A stretch of DNA of 64,000 nucleotides, from the NCBI GenBank assembly GCA_050084515.1, contig CM114275.1:25854001-25918000 (forward strand). Direction: 5' to 3'. Both the position numbers and the translations under genes were made by a program. The notes below the pieces were generated by a model that did not search any database, was not told the origin of the DNA, and worked only from the letters and a program-made list of their open reading frames with translations. Shown here piece after piece: positions 1 through 12,665 of the stretch. Each line of letters opens with the position of its first letter. The first letter of the stretch is position 1. Origin of the DNA: Blasia pusilla. Its lineage: Eukaryota; Marchantiophyta; Marchantiopsida; Blasiales.

Positions 1-2354
1 CTCCTAAGGTACCTCCAGGACCTGCGACCTGCAGTGCAAACAAACCGCTTGTAACTCGAGTACGCGAGACTTTGACGAGTTTCCCGCGACCGGATCCAAC
101 GCTCTTTCTCTGGCTGTAGGTTAGCTCAAGTAATGGAGTGCCTTCATCGAGTCAATTCTTACTGCACAGATTTATAATCACGTAGTCTATTCTTCTTAGC
201 TAGGTCAATACGAACGATTATTTCTCTATAATATTCTTAGGTTTCAGGAACAAACATCTGTCCCCTCTAATGAGAAGGAAGCTAAACTGGATCAGAAGGA
301 AGGCTTCTCAGGGCACCGACTAATTATATCTACACGAATGAATGTTTAAGTGGACAAAACCGATTTCATCTGGGATTGAAGATTTCTCTAGCAGAGTAAT
401 GCTCATCTGTTTTCTTCTTCAATTTTCTCTTTTTTTACACAAAATATTTACAATACTAAGAAGTCCCTCCTACCTCCAGTAGTTTCTCCAAGATTCTGCG
501 ATGGATGTTGCTCGGCAGTTCTTTTAAAAATTGATTATGATAATTCCTCCTACCAAGCCAAAAATTTCGTGGAATTTATTGTCTAAGCTTGTACGATCGA
601 GCTCGAATATGACTTACCTGGGACCAGACGGTATCTCCAGACTCACGATCAAGCGCCCAGATGATTCCACTCTTCTGCCCGATTATGAGAACATCTCGCG
701 TGTATGGTGATGATTTCCCGTAGCGCCAACTGGAGTTATTCTCCACGGAGGTCGGAATTGTGAGGAGCAGTGGGGCCATACCAAAATCGTAATCAGGGCC
801 TTCAATCTTTGGACAATTTGGTGATCTGTCTGGTGAGAGACATACCACAAGCCACACGTCGTAGCCACCAAGACGCTTCGCCCAATCGATAGCTCCAGTG
901 TCAAGGTCAAGGGAGAGCACGGACTCGAGATGATTGTCGTCTGCAAGGCACGGGTCCGGGATCGGTGGGTCAGTTTGATTGAGGTAATTCTCCTCGCAAT
1001 CCAGGACTTCTTGGGGAACGTGGTAGTTGTTCCCCGTGGCAATATAGATTTTCCTTCTCTTCTTGTCGATGGGTGGACTGCTGCCCCACAACGCATTTCC
1101 TGCGTACATATCCGGCCGCCCGCCGTTGTCGGGTGCCATCCGTGTTCTCCATACAATCTCACCGGTTCTCAGATTCAGCTTCATGAAGGCACCCTGGAAA
1201 GAACAGCAGACTCCATCTGTGGTCTCCTCTAATGAAGCTGTGCCCACATAGTAGTACCTGTGATCATTGGGCTTGCAGACGGTACGTCAGCATAATTGGG
1301 GAGACCCTCTGATATTCTTAGAGGCCTGATAAAGGTTCTTTGTACTATTTTTGACTTCTTCGACTAGCGAACACCGCCAGCAGATGTACTGCCAAAGATC
1401 CTAAATTTCTAATCACATGACATCAATAAATTTTGCTCATGTAGGGCGTGCAGTTTGGATCCTAAGCAGATTTAAGGTAAGGGTCAAGCAGAATTGATTT
1501 CCGAACATACCCGTTGTACGGAGTTCCTGACATGCTTATTAGAGAGTACGGATGCGTATCTAGGATTTGGCTCCACAACAGCTCGCCATTCGTCCGGTTC
1601 AGGGCCAGAATTGCGCATGGTCCGTAGATGCCAACGATGAGACGCTGTCCCGCGATGACTGGTGTGGTTCTCGATATCGTTAAGTTGACGTTGAGCTCCG
1701 GCGCAAGTGCTGTCAGGTTCTTCTTCCACACCACAGTGCCGGTGTATTGATTCACCGCGTAAAGGAAACCCAGCCAATCCGGGAAGTAAACTACTCCGTC
1801 TGCAATCGATGGAGTAGCAGTCACATCTCCATAGGTCTCAAACTCCCATTTCACGCGCAGATTCGCCACCTTGGAACGGCTGATTTTGGTTTCAAATTTG
1901 GCCCAGCGACTATTCTCCAGATCACGTCCGTGATTCACCCACTGTGGAAGGTGTTCAGATAACGATCACACATGAGGGAATTCCTCCCATAAATAGTTAA
2001 GTTTCATTTAAAAACATGCTCATTGTAGAAACTTGGCACTGACATCGACTTAGTCTGACAACAAAAAATTGGCTACAGAAAAAAGATCGCAATTCCACCG
2101 GGATCGACAACGAATGCAAACAGGAACATCTGTGGAACCGGATTTGAACAGAGGGAATTGTGAGCTTTGGAGATTTCATATTATATCTATACCTGGTCTT
2201 GACCGCCATAAAAAGGCCAGTAATCCCTCGTTTTATTTTCTACAGCATTGCTGTCATGCGGCTGACCGCATGCCGATCTCGACAACGTCCACGTGCTGAC
2301 GAAAAGAACAAGAAGAAACATCCACCACCTTGACTGCATCATGAAAGGTTGCAT
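1..2354 (-). CDS. Secreted PQQ-type beta-propeller dehydrogenase (polyvinylalcohol-dehydrogenase-like), 3' end off window
   Basis: Four exons can be placed on the minus strand: 2354-2193, 1941-1511, 1257-618 and 28-1 (continuing past the edge). Every junction is GT-AG and the phases agree, giving 411 residues plus the start of exon 4. Exon 1 begins with ATG and encodes a hydrophobic signal peptide (about residues 1-28), then DYWPFYGGQDQ; exon 2 opens WVNHGRD, the usual start of the mature propeller in this family. Repeats of the type 'ATPSIADGVVYFPDW' and 'GSSPPIDKKRRKIYIATGN' are quinoprotein (PQQ) beta-propeller blades. Exon 4 starts VAGPGG, a family motif. The family oxidises alcohols with PQQ or acts as a secreted propeller; the plant substrate is not known to me. 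Introns and a eukaryotic signal peptide argue against bacterial contamination. Several Cys residues and N-glycosylation-type sites (for example NNSS) fit secretion. Confidence 0.88.
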
Positions 2355-2466
2355 CTGAGCGTCGAGGTTGACTCCTACTCCACAAGAATGTCTGGATCGG
2401 GCTCAAACCAGTCTGAACGATGCGATCATGAAGACGTTTACTGGGAGAACTGACAATCAGATCCCG

Positions 2467-2474
2467 TATATATA
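2467..2474 (-). promoter_or_regulatory. Candidate TATA box of the dehydrogenase gene
   Basis: The minus strand reads TATATATA about 113 bp upstream of the ATG at 2354, a normal plant TATA-to-start distance allowing a 5' UTR of roughly 80 nt. No experimental transcription start is known. Confidence 0.4.
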
Positions 2475-2519
2475 CCCACATTTCACACCTCTCCACACAA
2501 CAAAGGGCCGTCAAATCAG

Positions 2520-4535
2520 TTTACAAGTCAAGTGAGTCTACACACTCTTCGCTACAGTATTCTCACCTTGAGTAGAGCGTATTGCCTCGTTCTTCCCGTC
2601 ATCTTAGTTTATACCCATTCTTCTAAGACGAGAAGGGCGGCCTCTCGCCTCAAGTAAAATATTCCCGCCTTCTACTGGTCTTGTATAATTCGAAATCACC
2701 AACTCTAGCACTTCATCCCGTGACTTTCCAAGCTTGAAAGATTAGTACGAATTAGATACTTGCACATGATACTTTTTCTTTCTCCTGTTTAGTTTTGGAT
2801 ACATCTGATCAAACTTTTGGAAATATCACTGGTCCACTAACATCTGAGCCATGTACGTTTGTTATGCTGTTGTCTTTTGTACCCCTCCTATGTCTCTAAT
2901 GCCCAAACAGGAGCTGGATCAGGACCAGCCGGCATGTATCTTATGCTGCTTAATGGGAATTGGATCGGACGTGTAAACATGTATCGCGCAACAATTTCAG
3001 GGTTAGCGATCGTCACACACGTCCCCATAAAATGCTCGGCAGTCGCGGAAACATGGAATTCCGAAAGTCAAAAGGGAAAAGATGGATTAGAAGATGTTGC
3101 AGACGTTCGAATGGAAAAATTATGGATCTCCCGGACCATTGCGCCTTGACTCTCGAATCCATGAAGATGCTAATGGCACTTGTTGGTGTTAAATTTCCTT
3201 TTCACACTAGTGGCCATGGGTTAATACCTCAAAGTTTCTTATCTTAGTTTGGACCAAATCTTGAAAAGTACATTTAATTCTCTATTATGTCTTGCTGTAA
3301 GAGATTTCTCCTCTCTAAATTTCTGTCAATGAATGGAATTTCGCACAACAAGTTTCCAGTCAGTTTTACTTTCTTTGAACTACGTATACTTTCCGGTTAA
3401 TAGATCTTTCCGGTTAGTGTTCTTGAATTTTTCCATTTGTTAAAAAACATTATGTGAAGAATTTCTGCATTAATTTTGTTGTCATGATAGATGTCAATTT
3501 TTAACAGTACAATTTTCCATATTTAGAGTTGGATTATTCTTTGGAAACTGTTAGAAAATTTCAAACCAAAATGTATTAGAGAAAAAATGCAGTCAAACAA
3601 AAAAATTGAGATGAACTTAACTCCCATTATGAATATCACCTCTTTACATAACTAAAGGTCATTCCACCTCTCTAATTTCTCGCATTTTTCATCCACCTTA
3701 ACGGATCTTCATATCCATCCTTGTCACATCTCGATCTTCAAAGGAAGGGATATATAAGGTCTCTAACTCCGCTCTTCATAAAACAAAGGGTCATTCGAGC
3801 ACCCTAAATTTCCCCATCAAACTCACAAATACCTAAAATATATCATGTTTACCCAAGCCCACAACAAGCAATTGTAATTCCGAGGCTCTCCCAAGTCCCA
3901 TCATTTGGACGGGAGAGCCTTGATTTCAATTCCTTGTCAAGGGCAAATAGATTGGGATTTGCAAGTAGTCCAAACATGAGATGATAAGACTAGTATCAAA
4001 ATGCAAAGGCTCGCAAGACCAAGTAGGACAAGCCAATAAGTGGGAGTTAAAATTGGTGTTGGCGATAAGACACACACACTAAAAAAAACACACACACACA
4101 AGGCAAGGAGCCAACACTACCAGAAAGAGTATACTAGTTACCACCCCTCAAGCATGGTACTTTCTATGAGAATACAAAATGTGACTAAATCACTAAAATA
4201 TATTACAAACATTGAAGAAACAAAATGGTCTAGTCCATCCTTGCACTCTTAGTACAGCTTCAAAGAAACTTAAACATGAAGATAACTTGACATACAAGAA
4301 TACACTACTATAGCAACTCCTTGATTACTTGACTACTCAAGAAACTAGGGTTTTGACCTTTTTTTTCATTTCTATTAATATAAAAAATTTACATCATACA
4401 AAACTATAGGGTTAAATTATCCTAGTAATGCTACTCTATAAACTTTCTATATCATATTACTATCACTCCTTCGATGTGTAACCCACTATCAATCTAGACT
4501 TTCCCTCATATAAGGGGGCCGATCAAATTAAGAAT
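2520..4535. other. Intergenic, no supported gene
   Basis: Mostly AT-rich single-copy-looking DNA. Short open stretches (for example 2859-3247) have no recognisable domain. A short CA-rich simple repeat with A-runs lies at about 4066-4102. Nothing else can be supported. Confidence 0.6.
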
Positions 4536-4539
4536 GTAT

Positions 4540-5020
4540 AGAAATGGACTTATGCGTCTATTGGACATATATGTCTGGTCATGTCCATAGGCATGCCCAA
4601 CCGATCCAGTGCACGGATGTTTTTGGTACCAAGTCATCCGCTTGAGCTCGGTACGCGGGAACGGGAATACGAGCTACAAGCCCTCGTAAGGCCCACACTA
4701 AGTCTCCATATGGCCCACATCGAACCCGCTTCACCCACATAGGAAAGGCCTATTTTGGTCCTGTTTCAAACCGGTGTGGGCCACACACTCTTGATATGAG
4801 CCATGTGAGGACTCAATGTGGGCTATAAAATGGTTGACAAGAACATATAACAAGTGGCAGATTGCTAGATTAGGTGTAGGCTAGTCGAGCCGAGGTCTAC
4901 GTTGTGGGCGGGAGGAGCCCGATTGTGGGCCGCTGGATGCTGTGTTCAAACGAGCATGTTTGTCCCTAGGATAAACATAAGTCCGCGGACACGGACTTTG
5001 TACATATGCAATGTTACCTT
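4540..5020. repeat. Dispersed GC-rich repeat, copy 1
   Basis: This stretch is rich in GGCCCACA/GTGGGCC words and ends with 'gcggacacggactttg' followed by 'tgcaatgttacctt'. The same end recurs near 12370, 57810 and, inverted, 17910. It has no open frame of interest. It is probably a non-autonomous transposon or its relic; no terminal repeats could be fixed. Confidence 0.5.
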
Positions 5021-5990
5021 AAATCAAATTAATGGTCCATAAAAGTGAATTTTGAGAATCCAACATTTTCCTCTTTTTACCATCCCTTTATCCCTCCATT
5101 AGAAGGATAATTTACCATCCCAAAACCAAGGAAGTTTTGTACATTTGTACCCCCAAACCTATACCTCCCAAAAATTATAACTTCAACAATGTTGTCCTAA
5201 TTTTTTTTCTAAACTGTTGTTAAAGCAAACCTCTAGTTTACGACATCTCTAATAGCTTTAAAAGCCTTAATATTATGATGTCCCCTACCTCATAAAGAAC
5301 CTAGAAAATTTACAATCTCACACTTTTAGAACTTTTTTTATATTACTTTTGAGGTGTTGTACTATATTCACTCTTACAACATATAGGATGTCATAACCAT
5401 TGTGACAATTTATGAGCTTTGAGATTTATGAGGTATGGAACAGGAGGGAGTTCAATTTACATTCTTGCAGTGTCATTATAATATGACATCTTGGACTTTG
5501 TACAAGGAGAAATATTTTTCTCCCAGATTTCCAATGTCTTAGTGATGCTCAAAAAATCTGAATGCCTAGAAAACTTATTTAACAAAAAATTTCTAGATAA
5601 GTAGTGGACCAATTATTTTAGGTTATGCAATATAGACTTTGTTTGAGAACTTATCACTTCAATTGTGTAAATTTTTGAGCCTAAGGGGAAGCAAAAAGAT
5701 TTATCCTTGTTGGCCTAGCTTTGCTACAAGTATTAGTATTACAAAAAATTGCCAAGGAGTGTTGGAAAATTTAATTTAAAACATAGATATGAAGTATAGC
5801 CTCGGGGGTCTCACTTCCACGGACTAGACCTATAACGTACGACAAAGTATAGGGTTTTTAATTCGATTTCGAGGGACATTAAGGGTATTTTTAATATAGG
5901 CAAACACTTATAATAACAAAAGGGCATTATTAATTATTCTTTTGTACATGGAAGATGTTGAAGGAAGTAAGGGGCACATGAAAAATTGGG
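5021..5990. other. AT-rich intergenic DNA
   Basis: No gene, RNA or clear repeat boundary seen. The composition is AT-rich with many short poly-T and poly-A tracts. Confidence 0.5.
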
Positions 5991-5999
5991 AGACCAAAT

Positions 6000-6870
6000 C
6001 TAGGGTTTACGATTTTCATTTTCATGTGTGGGTGGTCATTTGAAGTTTTCATTTTTCCCTTGTGTTCCTAGGCTTGGAGTGCCTTTTTGGGAAAAGTTTC
6101 ATGATTTTTCGAACCCTAGTTGAGGAGGAGGGAAGAAAACGAGGGGTCAAGATGGAAGAGTATGGCTCGAGTAGGAATGTTTCAAGTGTTTGTTTCATTT
6201 TCATGTTCACATTGAGGTATCTTTTGTTCCAACCATTGGATGGTGTTGAAACGTGTCACATGCCTTTGAATTAAATCTCTTGCAAACTTCAATGGGTAAG
6301 ATTTGCTCTCTTGGCTTCTATACTAATATAAGAAATAAGAGATCATTTTTAGGGCTTACGATTTTTATTCTCATGTGTGGGTGGTCATTTGAATTTTTGA
6401 TTTTTCCCTTGTGTTCCTAGGCTTGGAATTCCTCTTCGGGAAAAGTTTCATGAATTTTGGAACTCTGGTTGAGGGGGACGGTAGAAAACAAGGGATCAAG
6501 ACATAAGAGGATGGCTTCAAGTAGGAATGTTTCAAGTGTTTGTTTCATTTTCATGTTCACATTGAGGTATCTTTTGTTCCAACCATAGGATGGTGTTGAA
6601 ACTTGCCACATGCCTTTGAATTGACTCCCTTTCAAATCTCAACGGTTCCGATCTGCTCTCTTGGCTTCTTTAGTCAAATAAAAAATAAGATAAGAATTTT
6701 AAAGTTTACGATTTTAAGTTCTTCCTTCTATGGGTGGTCATTTGAAGTTGTTGTTATTGGATGGTGTTGTTCTTGGGCTTGGATTGATTTTTGGAAAAAA
6801 TTTCTTTGTTTGTTTGTGTACTTGGAGTGATTATTTGGTTGGGAAAAAGTTGGGGATTTTTTCATTCTTA
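6000..6870 (+). repeat. Tandem repeat of about 350 bp, two copies plus a partial third
   Basis: Copy 1 (about 6000-6350) and copy 2 (about 6355-6690) share long blocks, including 'ttcatgtgtgggtggtcat', 'ttccaaccattggatggtg' (with small changes) and 'cacatgcctttgaatt'. A shorter diverged third copy runs from about 6700 to 6860. Apparent open frames within these units are by-products of the repeat. The array at 33670-34527 contains the same sequence in the opposite orientation. Confidence 0.75.
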
Positions 6871-6989
6871 GGTTGATGTGGAAGGTTGAATCTGCCATAG
6901 CAAGGTACATTGCCAGAAAAATGGCTCCTAAATATGTGTTTTTTCTTAGTTTCTAATTCTCGCATTTAGAACGGTTCTCTTTCTAACTT

Positions 6990-7145
6990 GGGACGCGGCT
7001 GCACCCTTTGGAGCCGTGCTTGGAGCTTGGGACGCTGATGCACATTGGGTGGTGGAGCCGCGCTTGAAGCCTGGGATGCGGATCACGCTTTGGAGCCGTG
7101 CTTTGAGCCACGCCTTGGAGCCGCACTTGGAGCCTTGCCTTCCAA
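6990..7145 (+). repeat. Short GC-rich minisatellite
   Basis: Degenerate copies of a roughly 15-18 bp unit built on 'ggagccgtgcttgga' and 'ttgggacgc' follow one another. Several overlapping open frames on both strands simply read through the repeat and are not convincing genes. Confidence 0.55.
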
Positions 7146-7717
7146 ATTTCACAAGAGATTTTTTGAGTCGTTTTGGTTTGCATTGGATCTTGCTGTATCA
7201 TATTTGCCCTGTTTTGGATTTCGGATTTAGAGGCGCTCGACAGATTTCGGAAGGTCTTCAAGGCGCAAGAGAGATTTCGGAAGCATTGTTCTTCAAGGTC
7301 GACTAGAGATGGTCTTCATCTCTATGTGGAGGTAGTGGCTTCTTCTCCCTCTCTCCCTCTTTTTGCATTGGGGCTAGTGCAGTTTGTGTCCTTGATCAGT
7401 GCAACAACTCTTTAAGCTAACACCAGCAGCAACCGAGCTACGACCAGATTGCACTAGAGAAGATAGATTTTTTTTTGTGGACTGAGGATTACTCCTCTCT
7501 TCACCCAATGTCGTGATCCCGTTTTGGACATGCTTGTCTCCATTTTTGCATTACCGCGTGTCTATTGCTAGAGCTCGGCTTCTTCTTACTCTCTTCTCTT
7601 CACTATCTGTGTCGGTGCCCCTGCGAATGGCGTTCGTCATTGTACCTCTCCAATTCCTGGAACCTGTATCTCTACCGCCATGCCCCAGCTGCATCCAAGT
7701 GGCTCCAACCTGCGCCA

Positions 7718-7842
7718 ATGGCGATCGTTGATGGAGCTCCACCTCCTCAGCCGCTCCCATCACAAAGTAGCAAAGAGAGAGAGACTATCGCGTTTGTTGC
7801 TAGCTCCGCTCTGTATGCAGCTCGTGCAAGAGCTGGTTCACA
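7718..7842 (+). CDS. Candidate first coding exon, unknown product
   Basis: An ATG in a strong plant context (gccaATGGCG) opens 41 codons beginning MAIVDGAPPPQPLPSQ. The frame runs up to a consensus donor, ACA|GTAAGT at 7843. The surrounding 7500-7850 is GC-richer than its neighbourhood, like a gene 5' end. A matching downstream exon was not identified; it could be the first exon of the zinc-finger gene at 9163 or a chance open stretch. No domain is recognised. Confidence 0.25.
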
Positions 7843-8400
7843 GTAAGTTCTTCCTTATGAATTCATATTAAGTTCTTCCTACCAAGGGTGAAGTCTTGGG
7901 ATCCCGGGGTGATAGAACTACATGCGTTTGAGATTGAACGTCAAGGTTTTGAGTACGCTTCGTACATTGTTGGACTAGCTGAGCTCGAGAGGCGCGGTTG
8001 GGAAGAGAATCGAACGCTTTAGCTCAACGATCGAGTTTACCAACCAGTCCAACCGGAATCGTGCAAGAAAGTTGAGTTTTCATTTGAGGTGGGTTCGACT
8101 TAATTTTGAGTTTAGCAGCGCGTAACGTGCCGTGGGTGTTTCCGGTGTCTGGCGAATGATGTGCTCTACTGGAGAAATTGGAGGGTATGGATCGCAGAGC
8201 TTTTCTTGTGAGCGTAGACGTATACTGATTTGAGTGGAACTGCGAGAGCATTGGGTCACTCTACGGTTCTTAGCTAGTTGATAATAGGTGAAGCTTTAAT
8301 TGGAGAGACTTTTGACCAATTTTCATCACATGGGAGCTGGCTATTCCTATTTCTTTAGTTGATCAAGTGTCATACTATATCTCTGGGAAAAAAGAAGTAA

Positions 8401-8452
8401 AAGTAATGTCTGTCGTAACTTTGCGACCATATACCCCCAACAGACATTACTT
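8401..8452. repeat. Perfect 13-bp inverted repeat
   Basis: Arms AAGTAATGTCTGT (8401-8413) and ACAGACATTACTT (8440-8452) flank a 26-nt loop. It may be a tiny foldback element or a structured intron piece. The flanks 7850-9160 hold no other supported gene. Confidence 0.5.
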
Positions 8453-9162
8453 ACCAGTGTAGCAGCTTTGGGCAATGAATAAAGGCTACTGAATGTGTTG
8501 AACAATTCTAGTGTTACCAACTTTGCAATATCTGTATATGTTGTTGCTCTGTGCTCCCCACAAATAGTACTTCAGTTCTGCTTGTTCTAGATATATAGTG
8601 AATAGAGAGGGATCAGACATTTTCAAGCCTTCCTCCGTGCTGCTATGTTATGATCATTTTTCCACTACTTTGGTAATGGTATCTATGACAGTTCAAGCAT
8701 CTTGGGCATGCTGGTCTAGTCCCGGGAGCATTCTTCTATGAATTTTTTTCAAAACAGCTTTGTCAAGCTTCAACTCCTCAGTTCAGCCCTCCCACCAGCA
8801 ACAACCAAGCTTCGAGCCTTAGTTTCCGGAGAGACTGTAATCATTAAGTATTGCCTTATGTGATCAAGTAGGCTCTGAATATGGTGAACAATTATGGTGT
8901 GTTACTAAACCGGGTTTGTGCATATAGGCTAGTGAATGTGTTGAAAAGTTTTGGTATTACCAAAACTTGTCAGTATAAATCTGATTGCACATGATGGCAT
9001 CCTATTTGTGCAAGGTGTATTGAAGGAGACCGTAGGGAAGTGACTACCCTATTGGAGGCCATTGGATTTGACCACTAGTGGATTTCTGGTCCTTTTTGCG
9101 CGTCATAGTGGGTGATTGTTATATATCTGCTGTGGGTAAGGATTGTGCACACACATACAAAA

Positions 9163-10160
9163 TGGCGAATGTTCCCCTATTAGATCAGTACTCATATGCT
9201 GAGCATCACCGGAGGGATCCCCCATGCTGCTTTTCTTGTGATGAGGGAGGTGATGTTATATTTTGTGATGGTGCTTGTGGTCGCCATTTTCATTGGATTG
9301 GAGGTGGCATGCCCACCAACCCAGATAGTGGCAAGGGTAAGACTTGCATCCCTATTGTGTTGCTTGAAAATCACGATTAGAGTGGACCTTGGGTTATACC
9401 TATGTGTTGATGACAGAGCCATTTTTTTCTCTTGTGGGCTGGTTGGTCGTGTTGTTGGGCATACTGAGTTTGAGACACGACTCATCAAGTGTGCTCAAGT
9501 GGATTGTTATTCCTTTTATCACCCGGTCTGTGTGAAGACCCGCTTGTTTGTCGGAGGACTCTCGAAGGCTCACCTCGAGGCTGACACAATGCAAAGCCCT
9601 CTTGTTGCTCTTGATGCACTCATCTGCTCGCGTCATTATTGTGATGCGTGCAAGATATATCAGGCGGGTATATATGACTTAGTGCAGTGCCGTAGATGCC
9701 CCCGTGCTTGGTGTTATGATCACACCCTAGGAGGCAAAGTACACCTGCATAAAGGTTATGATGATAATGACAAGTGGAATTTTGGTGAGTGGCAACTTGT
9801 GTATCGCCATCGTCATATAATTCCAGAGGGCCAGTGGAAAGTTACATATAGACATGTGCCCAAAGCAATTGAATTTGGATCATAATTTGAGACAACACAT
9901 GGTTAGCCGGGATCACTTGAATACCTCTGAGGTCAAGGAGGCTTTTGTGGAGATTGCATTGAGGTCTGGGAAGAGAGAAAGACCAAGGAAATCAGATACC
10001 AAGGATCAACACCCATCACATGGGATCAATCCTGAGGTTCTTTACAGGAGATAAGTCGAACGCTTGGAGTTCTTTAGGGAAAGATGGGTCACATCCAACA
10101 ATAGATCCAAGATTAAGTTTGCTTTGTTGGGGATTGTGGGATGAAATGGTAAAGTGGAGA
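9163..10160 (+). pseudogene. EDM2-like zinc-finger/PHD module, frame-disrupted
   Basis: ATG at 9163 (aaaATGGCG) opens exon 1, ending at 9336 with donor G|GTAAGA. Exon 2 starts at 9419, phase-compatible. Exon 1 holds CCFSCDEGGDVIFCDGAC, a PHD-type half-finger. Exon 2 holds a second Cys/His block (FSCG...CAQVDCYSFYHPVC) and a third (HYCDACKIYQ...VQCRRCPRAWCYDH), followed by LVYRHRHIIPEGQW. This order matches the atypical PHD array of plant EDM2-type chromatin regulators, which bind histone H3 and control heterochromatin near transposons. Coding then shifts frame near 9870 and meets a stop at 10052. The EDM2 methyltransferase-like C-terminus is not visible. A transposase-like region follows directly, so this may be a transposon-captured module rather than a host gene. 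Confidence 0.55.
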
Positions 10161-10329
10161 GGAGATCGGATGGATGTCAAGGTTGTTCTTGATGATCAAG
10201 AGGGAGGACCCTTGTGGGATTGTGAGTTAATCTGTTGTGCACAGGTTTACAATCCTACTCTAGAGTCTATAGTGACCATTCATGGTTGTTTTGGACACTT
10301 GCAATGGGAAAGTTTGTCTTACAATGTCT

Positions 10330-12196
10330 GGCGGGTTTATGAACCTAACGTGTAGTAAATGTGAGTCAATAAAGCGATTGGATGATTTCCGTTGTCGGTG
10401 CATAGGGAAGCACAAGCTTTAGTTCCAAGAGGAGCCAGAGATACTAGTGGGGGGATACGGTTGGATTGTCTCACCAAGACAAAGCACAGAAAACACGTTG
10501 CTAATTTAACTTCCAAATTCAAAAAGCAACAATGACTTCTATCATAAGATGTTGCCAAAGTAGCTGCCTTGAATACTAGGCGAAGGAAGCTAGAGGAATT
10601 GTTAGGAGTAGCTATAGATATGAAGGATCTGAGACTGTTCCTTAAGAATATAGTGAATGGGCATAGGATTGGAGCATTTGGTGGCAAAGAAGGGTTATGG
10701 GATTTCATGACAGATATTGCTAGAAATCTAACTAGGGCTGCCAAGGGTTTTAGGTACGGTAAGAGAACCAAAGCCATAGCCCAAGCAATGCTACAATTTG
10801 GTGGTAGGCAAGTGGCCCACTGCTTTCAGAAGAACTTAGGCGGTCCAAGTCTAAAAACATTGAAGCGAGATAGAGCCAAGTTACCACCCTTCAGAGCTAG
10901 ATTACGCAAAGAGATATTCATGGAGGTTGGCAAAATTTTGTCTACATCAAAGCAAACTCTTGGAATTGAAGGAGATGTTCCTGTAACATTTGCAGAGGAA
11001 GAAGGAGAGGCCTAGGTGAGTGTTTGAGAGACAATACAACAACTTATAAGCCTTTGAACAATTTTTTTCCTTGTGAATACAACCTAACATTAAAGAGTCA
11101 TCTCTGACACATGGGACGCCAAGTATGATACCGTGATTGGGTTTTGTGGGTACAAAGAGGCACACCAATGTCCATATGGAATGGAAGTACTGGTCGAGGA
11201 GGGTGATGAAGGCTACCACAAGATTCTAAGTACTTTCCAGGGTTATTGTAAAGGCATGAATGCAAGAGTTATCATTGTAAATCCTCTTCATGAATTTGTG
11301 CCTAAATTGGCCATCTGTGTTATTGCCACGTGTAACAAGTTCACTGTAGAGTGGATGAGACAACAGTGGGTGCAGGTGAAAGCAATGTGGGATGAGTATT
11401 GTCAGCTTGATGTCGGGCCGTTATTAGGACATGCCAGTGTCGGGGATGCTCATCGTAGAAAACTAATGATGGAGGATTTTAGGGTTGTTAACTCTACTGT
11501 ACCTAGTATAGTGTGGGGTGGGAAGGATAGCAATATTCTGTCTCTATTCTTCCTAATGGTGATCTCTATGGCTTTGGAGACCAAGATGCACCTCACAATG
11601 GGAAGAAAGCAATTAATCCATTGGATAGATGCTTAGCTACTTGTGTCCTTGGAAATCAACATGCATCTCTGTCATATGTGACAAATGTCTATAACCACTA
11701 CAAAATTCATGAGCATGGCTTGAAGTGGGATGATGTGAATAGGACTGGTATGCAAAATTGGGTTGGGCCTCAACGAATTGCTTCAAAGAGATTGCAAGCT
11801 TGTTTGCAAGATATGTTTGAGAGAATGGATGTTCGCCATGACAGAAGCCTAGGGACCCAACTATACTTGGAGGTTTGTGGTAATTACATTGATATTTTCT
11901 TCTCACGTAAGCATGACTTGGGGAGTCGTGTAGTTTTGGCATCTAAAGTTTCGTGGTTCTTTCGACTCTGGAGACTTTGGCTGAGATATGGTGATCATTC
12001 TGTGACAAGGAGTGTAGGATCTGTGACAGAGAAGAACATGATATTAGTGCAAGCTTTCCATGATATCAACATGTCTTGCCATTTTATTGCATTACTAATG
12101 TGTGCTTTCCGTGATAAGTATCCATACTTGCAAGTTCCATTTCACGTCCTAGGATCTTATTGTTGTGAGATCTTCTTCAGCGATGTCACTAAGTGA
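10330..12196 (+). pseudogene. RNase-H-fold transposase-like gene, degraded
   Basis: Several frames together encode one protein. A Cys cluster (LTCSKCESIKRLDDFRCRC, about 10338-10400) is followed by a basic helical stretch, then a 148-residue frame at 10569-11015 with 'AMLQFGGRQVAHCFQKNLGG'. An intron-like gap (about 11016-11097, donor GTGAGT) leads to 'WDAKYDTVIGFCGYKEAH', then 'VGPLLGHASVGDAHRRKLM' and, in another frame, 'WFFRLWRLWLRYGDHSVT' and 'CEIFFSDV'. Spaced acidic residues and the final C/D-E-x-FF motif resemble DDE-type transposases of the P-element/THAP9 kind, but I cannot assign the superfamily. A stop at 12194-12196 falls where homologues would be expected to continue. At least three frameshifts mark it as dead. 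Confidence 0.45.
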
Positions 12197-12199
12197 CTT

Positions 12200-12665
12200 T
12201 GTTCCAAGTATTCAGCGTGGGTCTTGTGCAAGCTCATCCGGAGGCCTTACGCTACAAAATGGGTGCGGGCTTTGCCGGCCCGAGTCTATCTTACATACTC
12301 GTTGGGCTTAGGGGTGGGCTCGGGTGCGGGCCTCGAGTACCTAGGCCCATATGGACTTGGACATATCTACAGACACGGACTTTTTCTATGTGCAACCTTC
12401 CTTGAGCCCACCGAGCCCGTATTGTAGATCTGGGCTCGTCCTACCCACACTCAATTTTATATCCTGCACGTTGGGCCCCCATTGGGCGGGCTCATCCGAG
12501 CACCCTACTTGGTTGATGTCGTGTGCGGGCCGTGTGCATGCTTCATACAGGTTATAAATTGGGTTCTGGCTGGCCGAGCCCCCGTCTACGTTACGGGCTT
12601 GACGGGACTGGGACCCATGGGGCCATTGGGCATGTTCTTTGACATGTTCATTTCTGTGCAACCTT
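12200..12665. repeat. Dispersed GC-rich repeat, copy 2
   Basis: This block is rich in GGGCTCG, GGCCC and CGAGCCC and includes 'acacggactttttctatg' followed by 'tgcaaccttcc', shared with the copies at 4540, 17900 and 57400. It abuts the broken 3' end of the transposase-like gene. Open frames here on both strands are repeat by-products. Confidence 0.5.

Noticed and set aside
1-2354. Bacterial contamination or recent bacterial gene, because the product resembles bacterial quinoprotein dehydrogenases
   Set aside because: Four exons with GT-AG introns in matching phase, a eukaryote-style signal peptide and a TATA box show an established plant nuclear gene.
2859-3247. Two overlapping plus-strand frames as a gene
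   Set aside because: Short, overlapping, no domain, composition like the intergenic flanks.
7016-7306. Frames on both strands over the GC-rich minisatellite
   Set aside because: They are read-throughs of a short tandem repeat and are open on both strands for that reason.
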